From: Thunnus maccoyii
Lineage: Eukaryota > Chordata > Actinopteri > Scombriformes > Scombridae
Reading direction: 5' to 3'
Assembly: GCF_910596095.1 (NCBI RefSeq)
Contig: NC_056544.1
Span: 5,549,655 to 5,613,654, forward strand
Length of the DNA stretch: 64,000 nucleotides
This document shows, piece by piece, positions 53,026-64,000 of this stretch (positions within the stretch are counted from its first letter, which is position 1; the number at the start of each line of letters is the position of its first letter). The notes under the pieces were generated by a model that saw nothing but the letters and a program-made list of their open reading frames with translations, had not been told where the DNA came from and ran no database searches. The translations under genes and the position numbers were made by a program.

Positions 53026-55539
53026 TTCATTTTAATGTTGCTAAATGTCTAGAATCTGTCCGAATCTGTGTTGAGTTTTGTCGGAGTCCAGAAACACTTT
53101 CCTACACTGCCAGATTCAGAGTTTCCAAAAGCATCTTGATTATAGCTGATACATGAGGCTGAATTTACACAGATGCAAAAAAATTCAAATTTTGCCTTTT
53201 TTTTTGTGTCTGTTCTCCTCTGTAGTTATTTCCCATCCATGTATATTTTTAGGCTACAAAGATTCACATTTTTTTCTTGTAAATATATAGAAACTCACTC
53301 GACTTATTAAGTAGAATTTTTTTGTAAATGAAAACCGACAATTTCGATTTTATTAAATGCAGAGTTTCTTCACCGATGAAAGTTTCTGATTAGTGACCAA
53401 TGTCAAAAATATAGTTTTGTCTGTGTGTCGACAGTTTTAATTTAATGTGACAGTTGTGTGTATATGTATCATGTTGTCATGGCGGTCCTCAGAGGTGTGT
53501 GTGTGTGTGTGACTTGGGATCATCCACACACAGATAAGTGAAATGAATCAGTTGCTATCAGACACATACAGAGGCCATGTGTCGTCCCATGAAGGGCGGA
53601 AATGATTCATTTTTGTATCTGTGTAAATGCAGCCAAAGAGCATCGTAAGTTTAATCCAAAACAAGACAGTGTCAATGATGATTAACTTAATGGCACAGAT
53701 GCATTCAAAACATTTAACATTTTCTTAAAGTGTCAATTAAATTAGACGCATCAAGTCTGTGAGATGCTTTTGGGAAGGTTCCAGCAGGTCTTGGTGAGCG
53801 CTTTTCTAAAGCTGTGCGGCTATTTAAAATCCCGGCCTTTATTATTATACAGCTTTATACACCTGGACATATTTAGCCAAGCACACATGCGTACAAAATC
53901 TGTCCATTTTAAAGATTTCTTTTCCTTTACGAGCTATGGATTTTATCAATACCCTTTTTATAGACAGTCTTGGGGTTTTTTCTAAGCAAGCAGAATAATA
54001 TTGTTTCAATAATGTTTGTGGTGAAGCTACAGTGATGGAAGCAGCTGTAGCGACAAGTAAAGTGTATTTACTTTGTCCTTGTTTTGAGGGACACCGACCT
54101 ATAGTATGTTTTCAATGTTTTTGTCTTTTTTTTTTTTTTTTTTTTTTTTTAAGGCTGATATCCTTACGCCAAACCCTGGGACTGAAGTCTATAAGGCTCT
54201 GGTGCAATAAGGGGAGGTTTTAAAAAAAAATGTGGAAATTGAAGCACACCTGTTGTATATCTGTTTTTTTTTGTTTGTTGTTTTTTTTTTTTTTTGCATA
54301 TTAAAAGACGTAGAGAATTCTCAATATGAAGAGATAATGACTTGCTGTTTTGATTCAGGAATGTGCTGTACATATCCAATGATTAAAGTGACTTTTTGTT
54401 ACAACATGCCTGCTTCTTTCTCACATGAGGAAATCACTTTTTTTCAGATTTTTCTTTTTAAATTTCAGTGTTTTTTGAAGCCAAGAGCTGCCGTTAAAAA
54501 CAAAATAGGAACGGGGTCTATCTTAAAACATTACTCAAATGCTCACATGTACATAGAAGGTTACCGGTGGCTGAAAGACTTTCTCTTTATTCTGGGCGTG
54601 AAGCCATTCCTTCCTAACATGAATCCACTCTCCTCTTCGGGTTAAAAAATGCATTCATTTGACTCCATGCAACGTGGACCGGAGAGATTAGAACGACCAA
54701 TAACTCTTGCCGCACATATGAGTATTATTAAGATTATTAAAACAGACTTAAAATAATCTTAACCTATACTTAAATCATCTGCCAAAAATGAGATGATATT
54801 GCACCTTTCCTTTGCATAACCTTCCCATAACCTCTGCTACCAATGCTACAACCTGAAATATTAAAACCCTGATGATATATGGCGTGTGTATACTCATCAC
54901 ACCCTATTTTCATTGATGGATTTTTCATTGGTTAAATCCATGATTACAGTGGCCAATAAGGAGAAAGCACATACAAAAGCAAAGGAAATGCACTCAAAAT
55001 CCAAAAATGCTACAAACTGTAAAACACTTTGAAATACCGAAACACAACATTGAAATTTGTAGTTACATATACAATACAATACATTTGTTAGTATTGCATT
55101 TCTGTTTGTGCTTAAATTTTTATATGTGTTCTACAATTTCTCACATTTTTTTTTAAAAATTTGGAGCACAATATTTGGGCTTTTGCTTTTGTATGTGTTT
55201 TGTCCTCTGGGGACCACCAGATTAATAAAATTTAATAAAGTGCTGCAACTAACTTTTGGACAATCAGCATGTCTTCATCAGAGATTGAGTTACATCACGT
55301 CTGTTGAGACACCAGTTTGAGCTCCAAATTGGTTAATGATCCTAGAAAATATCAGATTTCATGCTACAAAAACATCTGACCACTTGATTACAAGACCTTG
55401 TAGTTCAACAAACTCTGCAGACTGTGTGTCTCTTACAGTGAAGACCACGCTGTAGCTGTTAGCGAGATTTCAGTCTGTAAAGTCTGTAAAAACATACAAT
55501 AAAACTAAAGGAGGCGACACTTTACAAAAACAAAATAAG
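53026..55539. other. Convergent xrn1-col15a1 intergenic region
   Basis: AT-rich non-coding DNA with oligo-T runs at about 54129-54150 and 54266-54295. Open frames of up to 137 codons (54232-54645) are T-rich, without splice context or family similarity. Part of it could be distal xrn1 3' UTR. Confidence 0.5.
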
Positions 55540-57911
55540 ACATTTATTCAGTGAGCACCAGTCAGTCAGTACAAATGTTCTTTTTCCTCAGAAGCTCAAG
55601 TTTTGTTTGAACAGAAACATCATAATCAGACATCAGGAAAACTAACACTTCAAACATGTTGTGTCTATCATCGTTACAGGCACAACGCTGGAACTACATC
55701 TCAATCAATACTTGGTGGGAGAAAAATCTTCAGTCATTTAGTGCGCATCATACAAAAGCTACCTCTACAGAGTAAAAAACAAAAACATTTGGACAATAAC
55801 AACACATATGTACACATGTTCCAACTTCATCGAAATCTGAAAGTGAACTCACTAGATTTTCCAACTATGTCCTGCTACAGTATAAATTAATGAAAATCAC
55901 ACATTGATTTCAACTCTAATACTAATGCTAAAGCACATGATGTTAATGTTCAGGTCACTTTATTGCAAGCAGCGGGACTTCAGTTCAGCAGAAAAAACTA
56001 TGTTGCTATAATATCCTGAAATAGATTTGAATTTGTACAAATGATTTGTGATAAACAAACCTGGTTGTGAGTCTACAAGTTTTCGGCAGGGGGCGCCATT
56101 CTGCAATTAAGAATTGAAACTTCAATATTATCTAAGTACTCCTACATTTGATCTCTTCAGTCTCTTCAATATCTATCTCTAGGAAGTCATGGACATGCAG
56201 TGTATTTATATTTGAAAGGAGAACTGGACACTGATGTCTAACATTAGAGGATAACAGTCACTTAAAATAGTCTGTTAGATGAAATACCTCATTATGTGTG
56301 TATACAGTAACAGTATGTTTACCGAATGGTTTACATTCTGCTCGCTTAAAGGACGGGTCTGCTGATATTCTGTATTTTTTTTATTGTCGATGAATCCCAT
56401 GAAAAGACCAAAACCAACAATAATCAGACCCTACTAACGTGTGTGTGTCAAAGCCTGATATAGCTTATTCTTCTGTGCTGTAGAGATCCAATGTTGTTCA
56501 AAAACTTTTAAAAACACATTAATGAGCCACATTGTTGCACTGGCTGACATGTTACTTCATTACCATGAACACACACTGTCTCAATCACACACACACACAC
56601 CGTCCTGCTGCCACAAATACTCACTAAAGCACCAAATGTGTATTAATCCGCTACTGAAAATAGTCACAAATGCACTATTTCCTCCTGTTTGAGTAGCATT
56701 TGCTAAAAAACTACAGTGCCCAGCAGTTTTAAGGAATAACTCAGCTTTAAAAAAAAGTATATATTTATGACTCATTTTAAAAGATTTACATCTTCATTAG
56801 CAATCAATGGGCTTGGGGCTGAGAGCCACACACAGAGTGGGTAAGTTGGAAAGTCTTTAGAGACAGTTAGTTTTAGTTTTCTCAGGGGATTTGATGACAA
56901 TAACAAAAATGCTGAATATTGCAGCCTTATCCTTTAAAGAGAAATCATAATTCTAAGTTACTCATACCTGATTATCTTATTTCTATCATAACCTGAAAAC
57001 TCAGTCACAATCTGCGGTGTAAATGTTTCTTCTCTTTTTAAGAAACAGCTTTTGTCTAAACTACAACACTGTCATGGCATGTAAAATTTTGTACATGGAG
57101 CATTTTTACCTTTATTCCTCCATTAAAAAAAAGATATTAAATGAATCAGTTCTAGTAATGTGATCCATTGGTTTACCTTCATTTCTGTACAGTATGAAAC
57201 AAATGTTTTTGTCAAAATGATATTATTGTTGTGAGGTAATGCATTTTGAAATTGCATAAAACTCCATTACCATGCAACAGTAACAACACCGACGAAAAAT
57301 ATTACATACATTTTTGTACTGTAGGGAGATGGATGGAAACCAATGGCTGCCTGGAACTGAAAAACACACCCAAACATATGAAACTATGACGTGAATTTGA
57401 ATTTGTAGCACTAGTATGTGCCTTCATGCCATCATCATTTCTATTCAGATCAGTTTGTGTCAGTGCCTGATATCCCAAAACAACAAATAGTGTAACCTGT
57501 CCTGTGTGATGACCCGCTGTGAACTATAAGATGCACTGTTAGATGTGTGCTGAATATAAATAATTGAAATCTAAACTTGGACGGATGCGTGGCAACATTA
57601 TGGGTTCAGGTGTGAAATAAAGATTAAATTGAACAACGTGTGTGTGTCTTGATGTGTGTTACGTTCGTGTAGGAGCTTGCTTCTGCATGTTAACATGTGA
57701 GTTTATCTGCGTGTTTGCATGTGTGAACAAAAGTCTGTGTACTTGTAATTTCTATGCAAATGGTGATGATGATCATAATGTGTGTATGTGCCTGTGTGTG
57801 TTCCCATTCATGTGCACTGTATCACATTCTGCTCTGCACTGTCAACCTGCCTGCATGTGTGTTTATGTGTGTGTGTGTGTGTGTGTGTGTGTTTGTGTTT
57901 CCTCTGTCTAC
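55540..57911 (-). other. col15a1: col15a1 3' UTR (probable extent)
   Basis: This lies downstream, on the minus strand, of the col15a1 stop at 57914-57912. TTTATT on the plus strand (AATAAA on the minus) occurs at 57109-57114, about 55953 and about 55541. The last is followed on the minus strand by GT/T-rich sequence, the arrangement expected at a cleavage site. No exon is seen. The plus-strand TG-rich frames at 57642-58081 are repeat artefacts. Confidence 0.4.
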
Positions 57912-60382
57912 TCAGGTCCTCCTTTCATGTGTGTTCCCAACGTATGTGTTCTCTATACACAGCACTATGTAGTGGTTGGAGCAGGAGCGGGTGTGTTGTC
58001 CTAACAGGCGTCCTGTCTGCAGCAGCGCAGCCTGGCCCGTCACCGCCATGTCACCCGTCCTCCACGCCTCGCAGTAGTTAGTGGTCAGACGGATTCCTAC
58101 GGGACTGGAGCCGTGCCATACCATCTTCTCTGGCCTGGGAGGAAGGAGACACACACACAAAGGCAGAGTTGATGAGAGATATTGCAAAGTGAGTGGAGGT
58201 TACATTGGCTTCTTCTACACTATATTAGTCTAGGGAAGGAAGGATGGAAGGCAGGGCGATGATATTTTTTGTCACAAATAAAGACAGGAACAGTGGCTCA
58301 CTAGCAGAAGGGTTTTTCCTTTGGGTGCAGGTACGGCTGTATTACTAACCAGGCAAAGTGGGTGACTGACACGGGTGACCACAATCTGATTTATTGCAAA
58401 CTCATTTGAAAATCACAAACGTACAATATCAACTAAGGCAGGTCTGGTTGTGTCTTATAGAGAAGCCCTGCCTCAAAATCTAGTCTGAAGAGCTTGAATA
58501 AGAATTTACATTGAACAAAGATGGTGCTTGTTCCTAAATACGGTTGTGTTTAATCAAATCACCTCAATTTAGCACATATTAAGTATCACTTCAGTACAGG
58601 AGTGGGGACTATTATGGGAATCAGGAGGCACCAGGGTACAGACACAATGTGCAGATATTGGTAGGTGGTGGAGGGGTTATGGGGGGCCTGAGAGCAAATC
58701 TTTGTCCCTTATCAGGTTACTCTGGCAGGTCAGACTGCCTTTGACGCTGCCTTTGAACTAATACATACTGGGAAACCCTGCAACCTTTGTGCTTAGATAA
58801 TTGATGGATATACACTACTGTTTACAGGAACTGGCATTGAGCCAATCTATTCATGGTCGCTGCCGTTTGTATTTGAGGCTATGGTATTGCATTGATGATC
58901 ACTTAATCAATTTTGATTGCCAGATCCTTGGATGTTTTTCTCTTGCCTGCCATAGAGAGTATGTTCATTATAGAATGTTTTTGTATCTGATTGCAGGCTG
59001 TCAAGAAGGGTCACACACCTATGAGATAAAAATGTGATTGTTGCAACAGTGGATTGTGCTGCAAGAAGCTGTTAGATCCATTTTTCAGTCAATGCCATCA
59101 GACCTGTAGCAAACACTGTCACCACTGAGGAAGCTCATAAAGGGCCGTTAATGGTTTTTTTCATTGGTAAATCCATCCATCCATTTCTGCTGCTTATCTG
59201 GGTCCAGGTTGCATTAAATCAATACATTATATTAAGAGGAATTAAAGCTATATACTGCTGGGAAGTACTGAGAAAAATTGATAACAATCTATATAATTTT
59301 AGAGCATATTGTGCCTACTGGTTTCTTGTTATACTTTCATACTTTAGCTGGTATGCTGGTGAAACAGGTAAATTCTATGCAGTATTAAAAAGCCTCAATT
59401 TCAACTTGGTGAACCCTGCAGAAACCCTGACTGTGGTATGCTGCCTGATTTCTCTTGCCATATTAATTAATATAGTTATATACTGTATCAGCTAGTGCCA
59501 ATGAAAGCCTCTCAGTGACTTTTGTTGGCTATGTGAACATGAAAAATATGATAAGTATCAAGGACAGCTGCTGAGGGTGTTGCTATTTGGTCTGAAAGGG
59601 GTTTTAGGAAAATGGGACTTGGCCTGTCTGCAATGAAGCTGTTCAATCAGGACATTCACATCAAGGTTTTAACAACTTACTGCTAATGTGACACTGAAAT
59701 AACTCTGAGGATCAGTTTGGATGATTGGCCTCCATTTCCCTCCACACAAACACCTTTTTTGCACTACAAGCACACAAAAACACACTCACCAAGCTGATTC
59801 AGTCATCACGTTGCGTCCATCGAAAGAGTAGATAGGTGTGGACGGGTTAAACATGCCTCCGTTCCCAGAGAAGATGGACATCCAGCTACTGAACAACACC
59901 TCACCCTGAGAGGAGATGAGAGATGAATGAAACAGGATGGAATTAACTCAAAAGAAGATGTCATCAGTAACTCATCAGGATTTCCAGGTATCTCCTCACC
60001 CTAAGATTAACCACGGGCATGTCAGTGCGGTCCGACTTCCTCACGATGGTTGCCAGGTCCTGGAGGTGTGAGGACAGGAAAGCCCTGTAGGTGGTTGTTA
60101 GCCCCATGGCGCGAGCCTGCTGGTAGCACTGGAAGTCTGCCCCACGGATGCCTCGCATATCTCCTTTCAGCGGGGTGTTCAGAGCTACGATATGGAGCTA
60201 CAAAAGAGAAAGAACACAGAGATGACTTGAGCAAAGTAGTTTTGGGTAACTGGGACTGGCACAGAGTTTATGATGTATGTGTGTGGACATGTGTTTATTA
60301 CACTCACCCCAGGAACAGCGTTGAAGCTCTGTGGCAGCACGTTATAGCTGGGCTGATATCCTCTACTGCCCTCCTGTAGCTC
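57912..60382 (-). CDS. col15a1: col15a1 endostatin-like (restin) module and hinge exons
   Basis: Four exons. 60382-60308 is the hinge end ([14 protein letters not shown]). 60197-60000 reads [20 protein letters not shown] and later [18 protein letters not shown]. 59905-59790 holds [20 protein letters not shown]. 58134-57912 ends [10 protein letters not shown] plus ten more residues. The four conserved endostatin cysteines are present ([24 protein letters not shown]). The hinge exon lacks the His-x-His that binds zinc in collagen XVIII endostatin, which again fits type XV (inference). Confidence 0.85.
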
Positions 60383-63124
60383 CTGTGCAACAAATCTATC
60401 AATTAGTATGTTACTTCAGTGGAGGGATTTTAAATCTAATATGTTAAAAGGCATTTGCAAAGATCTGGTCTTATCAGATTTAATATCATGTGTTAATCAC
60501 TGTTTCCTGCTGTGGCTCATCTGTGTGTACATGTACGTATGTGTGTGTGTGTGTGTTTGTGTTTGTGAACCTGGCTGTGGCTCCTGTGTGGTCTGCTCCA
60601 TTCTCCAGGTCTGCTGAGGGACTGAGATGCTGCTGAGGTTGATGGTCCATGAAGGATTAACTCTCCAAGCTGAAAGAAAGACACACAAACACATAATCAT
60701 ACATCCATAATACACAATCTGATGAAAGTCCAACTGAAATCACATTTAACGATCCCCTTTTGCAGATGTACATACATACGTAAAGATGTAAAGATTGTTT
60801 GTATGTTGTTAATAAATGACATGATAATCAGAGGGACTGTAAAAATGTAAGTCTATGCGTCAAACCAAACGAATACATGCAATACACACCTGAATCTTGC
60901 GCCAACCATTGTGTGTTCTGATGTAAAGCTCTCCTTCACCCTCAGACACGTACGCCAGGGTTCCCTCTGCAGCACGATGAGTCTCTCTGGTCAGAGCGTG
61001 GCTCGTCTTATAGGTGGTCACCTGAACACACACCACAGCGTCAGTGTGTGTGCCTTAATGACACTTTGAGATGTTATCCACTCATTGTCCATGGTAACTT
61101 TATACATTTCTTTCCAGTAGAGTTACATGAAATCAGGAAAGGTCTTGTGATGAGAATCTTACCGGGTTGGCATAACCTGGAGAACCTGGGGCACCAGGAG
61201 GACCAGGAGGGCCAGGTATACTGACAACTGATGACAACACATAAAACACAACAACACCAGTCAGCTACATCTGTATTTTTGTAAAGAGTTTACACCACAA
61301 CTTTTCTGTAAAGAAGCTGAGGGAAATTATTTCTCAATGTCTCTCATTCATTCATACACACATACCTGATCCATATGCAGGTGCAGGTCCTGGGGGTCCA
61401 GCAGGGCCAGGTGGCCCTCGGGGACCAGGGCGTCCGAACCCAGAGGGTCCAGGCTGGCCAGGAGAACCAATAGGACCTGGAGGACCCACAATGGATTCAC
61501 CTTTTGGACCCTACAGGAACACATACAGTAAGTAATTCCCCACTGCATCGTCAAAGTCATATTTCATTTAAGCAGAACATTTTACTGTCTGGTACAAAGA
61601 TATTCAACAACATTAGCAGAGTTGCGGTCCTGCTGTCATTAGCAGCATTAATGCCTTCCTCTTGCTCTTATAATTCATCATTTCAAATATTGAGTAATTA
61701 TGTATCAAAAACTCAAATCCAGGACTGAGATTGGAAAAGTATTGACAGGATGTTGTTTATGAAAATCAGAACTCACCACAAGTCCTGATCTCCCTGGCAG
61801 TCCTGGAGGACCAGGAAGGCCTGAGTCACCCTTTTCTCCCTTCTCACCTTTGTTTCCCTGATCACCTTTAGCACCCTGAAAGATCCACAAAAAGAGACAA
61901 ACATACAATCAACCACAGTGTCAAGTAAGCAAAGTTTACACGTGGCCAGATGCTTATTTCATTGTCAATACTGAGTAACCTATTGGATAATTTTTCGCTC
62001 AAACTATATACTGTACCTTTTTGTCTGTGACAAAGTCTGTCCCATTAGGAGTTAGCAAGTAAAGGAGATTTAAATAAAGTCATACAGTGTGTTCAGTAGT
62101 GTAACAGCACCTTGAATTATCTAAAAAAGTTCCATAAGTGATCAAAAGAACAGGCTTCCAAAGTAGTGAGCAAAATCAAAAATGGAGAAACAGCATTAAC
62201 AGATTTTGAGGACAGCAGAACAAGCTGTAAACACAACATTGATATATTATGACCTTGTAAAGTTGTTGTGGTAAAATATTAGCAAACAGGTGCCTATTTA
62301 CATGTCCAGTAGACACTGAATAACATGAATATTCAATAGGAGTTGTGTTTTTGAGTGCTGCTGCAGGTGAAAACAAAGTTAATGATACAGAACCCCAAAT
62401 CAGTCATCAGTATGTGAGTGTGTGTTTGGATGGGTGAGCACAGAAACATTGTGGGATGCTTTTGATAGGAGGTGATGTATTGGTCCTGATGAGCATGTTG
62501 GCACCTTGCATGGCAGCCTCTGCCATCAGTGTATGAATGTGTGTGTGAATGTTGGCATTTAGTGTAAAGTGCTTTGAGTGATCGATATGACTAGATGACA
62601 ATGAGCTGAAAGACGCTTTACAAAATGCTGTGTAGAGCTAAAGGAACTGCTGGGTGATTGTTCGGTGTGTCAGTATAAAAATATTATATTTAGTGCAGCA
62701 TTAACATGTCATGAATCCTATCTCTTGGATAATTTCAGATGCTGTTGGTCTGTGTTTTAAACTGAACTGATAACCTTGCATTTGCTCTGTTCTCTGACCC
62801 TGTGGGTGTGAGATGTACAGTGTGTGATAAATATGTACTCACCACAACTCCATCAGGAAACCCGGGCGCTAAGAAGAAATATGAAACAACATAAATGACA
62901 GAAGTGGCTGTTGTCATTTACCATCATAAAATGAGTTTTTGATTTTTTAAGCAAATCAGTTTAGATCAGTGGGGACCCTGCTGCTAGGTGAGAGAGTCAG
63001 CCAATGGCAGCTAATTGGATATTTTTGTTGTTGAGGTCTTACCAGGTGTGCCTGGTTCTCCAGGTATTCCCGCATCTCCTTTGTCTCCTTTAGCTCCAAC
63101 TGAATCTCCCCCTGTTACCGAGTC
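57912..63124 (-). CDS. col15a1: Collagen alpha-1(XV)-like multiplexin, 3' part of gene (11 exons)
   Basis: A secreted basement-membrane collagen/proteoglycan of the XV/XVIII family; the C-terminal endostatin-like fragment is anti-angiogenic in mammals. Exons 5' to 3' on the minus strand: 63124-63043, 62868-62843, 61875-61777, 61510-61366, 61227-61163, 61021-60890, 60669-60571, 60382-60308, 60197-60000, 59905-59790, 58134-57912. They total 1,260 nt (419 codons plus stop), with the frame kept across all junctions. Order: interrupted Gly-X-Y triplets, trimerisation domain ([16 protein letters not shown]), variable hinge, endostatin domain. XV rather than XVIII is favoured by VTTYKTSHA...[28 protein letters not shown] and [15 protein letters not shown]. 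The a or b fish paralogue cannot be told. The 5' part lies beyond 64000. Confidence 0.85.
58135..59789 (-). other. col15a1: col15a1 last intron
   Basis: A 1.65-kb intron. It contains 'ccatccatccatttctgctg' and 'cttatctgggtccaggttgc' near 59170-59210, a very common teleost repeat segment. A 114-codon hydrophobic plus-strand frame (59151-59495) looks random. Confidence 0.55.
60890..63124 (-). CDS. col15a1: col15a1 collagenous and trimerisation exons
   Basis: Gly-X-Y exons at 63124-63043, 62868-62843 (only 26 nt, encoding PGFPDGVV), 61875-61777 ([20 protein letters not shown]...), 61510-61366 and 61227-61163. The trimerisation exon is 61021-60890 (NGWRKIQ end). For 61227-61163 the acceptor is ATCAG|TTGTCAG; the alternative AG 5 bp further in would break the frame. 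Confidence 0.82.
61876..62842 (-). other. col15a1: col15a1 intron with LINE-tail-like sequence
   Basis: An intron of about 970 bp. At 62530-62600 the text 'ttagtgtaaagtgctttgag' resembles the 3' end of fish L2/Rex-type retroelements. No exon is seen inside. Confidence 0.45.

Positions 63125-63125
<1 letters not shown>

Positions 63126-63184
<59 letters not shown>
63126..63184. repeat. col15a1: (CA)n microsatellite, (TG)n before a col15a1 acceptor on the minus strand
   Basis: About 29 CA units on the plus strand. On the gene's strand this is a TG repeat ending directly at the TAG acceptor of the exon 63124-63043. Confidence 0.95.
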
Positions 63185-63186
<2 letters not shown>

Positions 63187-64000
63187 ATTAACATAGCATA
63201 TATATCACAACAATTGTGACCACATGGACACACATGCACACAAACTGAACTCCTTCACAAACAGTCAACATACAGTACATATACAGACTGTTGAGCACAA
63301 AAGTTGAATTAAATGTTAAAGGCAAACACCAGCAAAGGGTAAAACATGGTTTATTATTTAAAAAAAGACAGATGCATTAAAACATGGCTGTCAGCACTGC
63401 AAAAAAGCTCTTAAATACAAGGGCTGCATGCTATAGACAGCAGCACATACAACCCTCTCTCCACTGTAACAGTTAAAATACAAAAAGTTAAGAATTAGGG
63501 TTAGAGCAGGTACTTTAAAAACACAGATCTGTGTTAATGGAATGACAGTGAGTTTAAACTGTTCAAGGTTTTGTCTTGGTACAGTGTGTTTTACAGTGAG
63601 TTACTCACAATGGCTGCTTTAATGCCTTTGCTAGACAACTTTAAGTTAAAGTGGCAGCAGACACTATGCCCATGGAATAAACTATTGCTTCACATAGATT
63701 GCTATCCATAAAATACTGCAGATAGCTTCAAAGAAAATAAAAAAAATAAAGGGAGCAAAATATAACCTTTGTATTTGTCTCTGTGCATATACTGTACAGC
63801 AGTAGCTCTCAAACTTTTTCATGTCAAGGACCAATAAACTGAGACAAATTAGACCTTTGACCCCCATTTGTTGAGATTTTGTCCGAGGGTCCCCCATCTG
63901 ATAAGATTTTTGCTTTTAGATGTTTTATTACAGAAAGTGTATGAAACTCATGACCACAATAGTCATACGTTCTGTCACTGTGTTACTTATGGATGGAATT
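63185..64000 (-). other. col15a1: col15a1 intron (partial)
   Basis: Non-coding DNA upstream of the first visible collagen exon. A hAT-like repeat end 'cagtagctctcaaacttttt' starts at 63800, similar to the CAGTGGTTC-type end at 12487. The far end of that element is not identifiable in the window. Confidence 0.5.

Noticed and set aside
54232..54645. 137-codon plus-strand ORF in the xrn1-col15a1 gap
   Set aside because: Driven by T-rich codons, without family resemblance or exon structure.
57642..58081. Cys/Val-rich ORFs of up to 120 codons
   Set aside because: Products of TG-rich repeat opposite the col15a1 terminal exon and 3' UTR.
59151..59495. 114-codon hydrophobic ORF that might look like a small membrane protein
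   Set aside because: It lies inside a col15a1 intron, in AT-rich DNA that gives hydrophobic residues by composition. It overlaps a repeat segment and shows no recognisable family.

Overview
This is a stretch of vertebrate nuclear DNA, almost certainly from a ray-finned (percomorph-like) teleost. The evidence is short GT-AG introns, small exons encoding deeply conserved vertebrate proteins, abundant CA/TG microsatellites, and interspersed repeats of the kinds common in spiny-rayed fishes. I see no prokaryotic, phage or plasmid features, no CRISPR array, and no rRNA or tRNA gene that I can support.

Layout. (1) 1-4090, minus strand: the 5' end of pappa2 (pappalysin-2), with one large signal-peptide-bearing first coding exon at 3103-4090 and part of the following intron at 1-3102. 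(2) 4091-13240: intergenic DNA between two head-to-head genes, holding long CT/GA tracts and several DNA-transposon relics. (3) 13241-29525, plus strand: a complete cop1 (rfwd2) E3 ubiquitin ligase gene, 20 coding exons and 713 codons, with a 3' UTR to about 30210. Its 6 kb intron 5 holds two long terminal-inverted-repeat elements and a decayed LINE. (4) 30211-34750: intergenic DNA containing antisense pieces of a non-LTR retrotransposon. (5) 34751-50926, plus strand: a complete xrn1 5'-3' exoribonuclease gene, 40 coding exons and 1,686 codons. The reading frame closes exactly across all 39 introns and the catalytic residues are intact. (6) 50927-57911: xrn1 3' UTR, then convergent intergenic DNA and the 3' UTR of the next gene. 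(7) 57912-64000, minus strand: the 3' end of a multiplexin collagen, best assigned to col15a1. It has Gly-X-Y exons, the trimerisation domain, a hinge and the endostatin-like (restin) domain; the 5' part lies outside the window.

The four genes are not one pathway. Pappa2 is a secreted IGFBP protease, Cop1 is a nuclear ubiquitin ligase, Xrn1 is the cytoplasmic mRNA-decay exonuclease and Col15a1 is a basement-membrane collagen. The pappa2/cop1 head-to-head pair matches the human arrangement as I remember it; adjacency to xrn1 and col15a1 does not.

I did not find a convincing previously undescribed system. The best leads are: CA repeats sitting directly on the 5' splice sites of about eleven xrn1 introns, with TG repeats replacing polypyrimidine tracts at several acceptors; a repeat in xrn1 intron 38 carrying a perfect palindromic oestrogen-response element and a perfect DR1; and an inverted pair of related repeats just before the tiny last coding exon of cop1. 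Exon boundaries were placed by eye from splice sites, frame closure and remembered vertebrate orthologues. No alignment was run.
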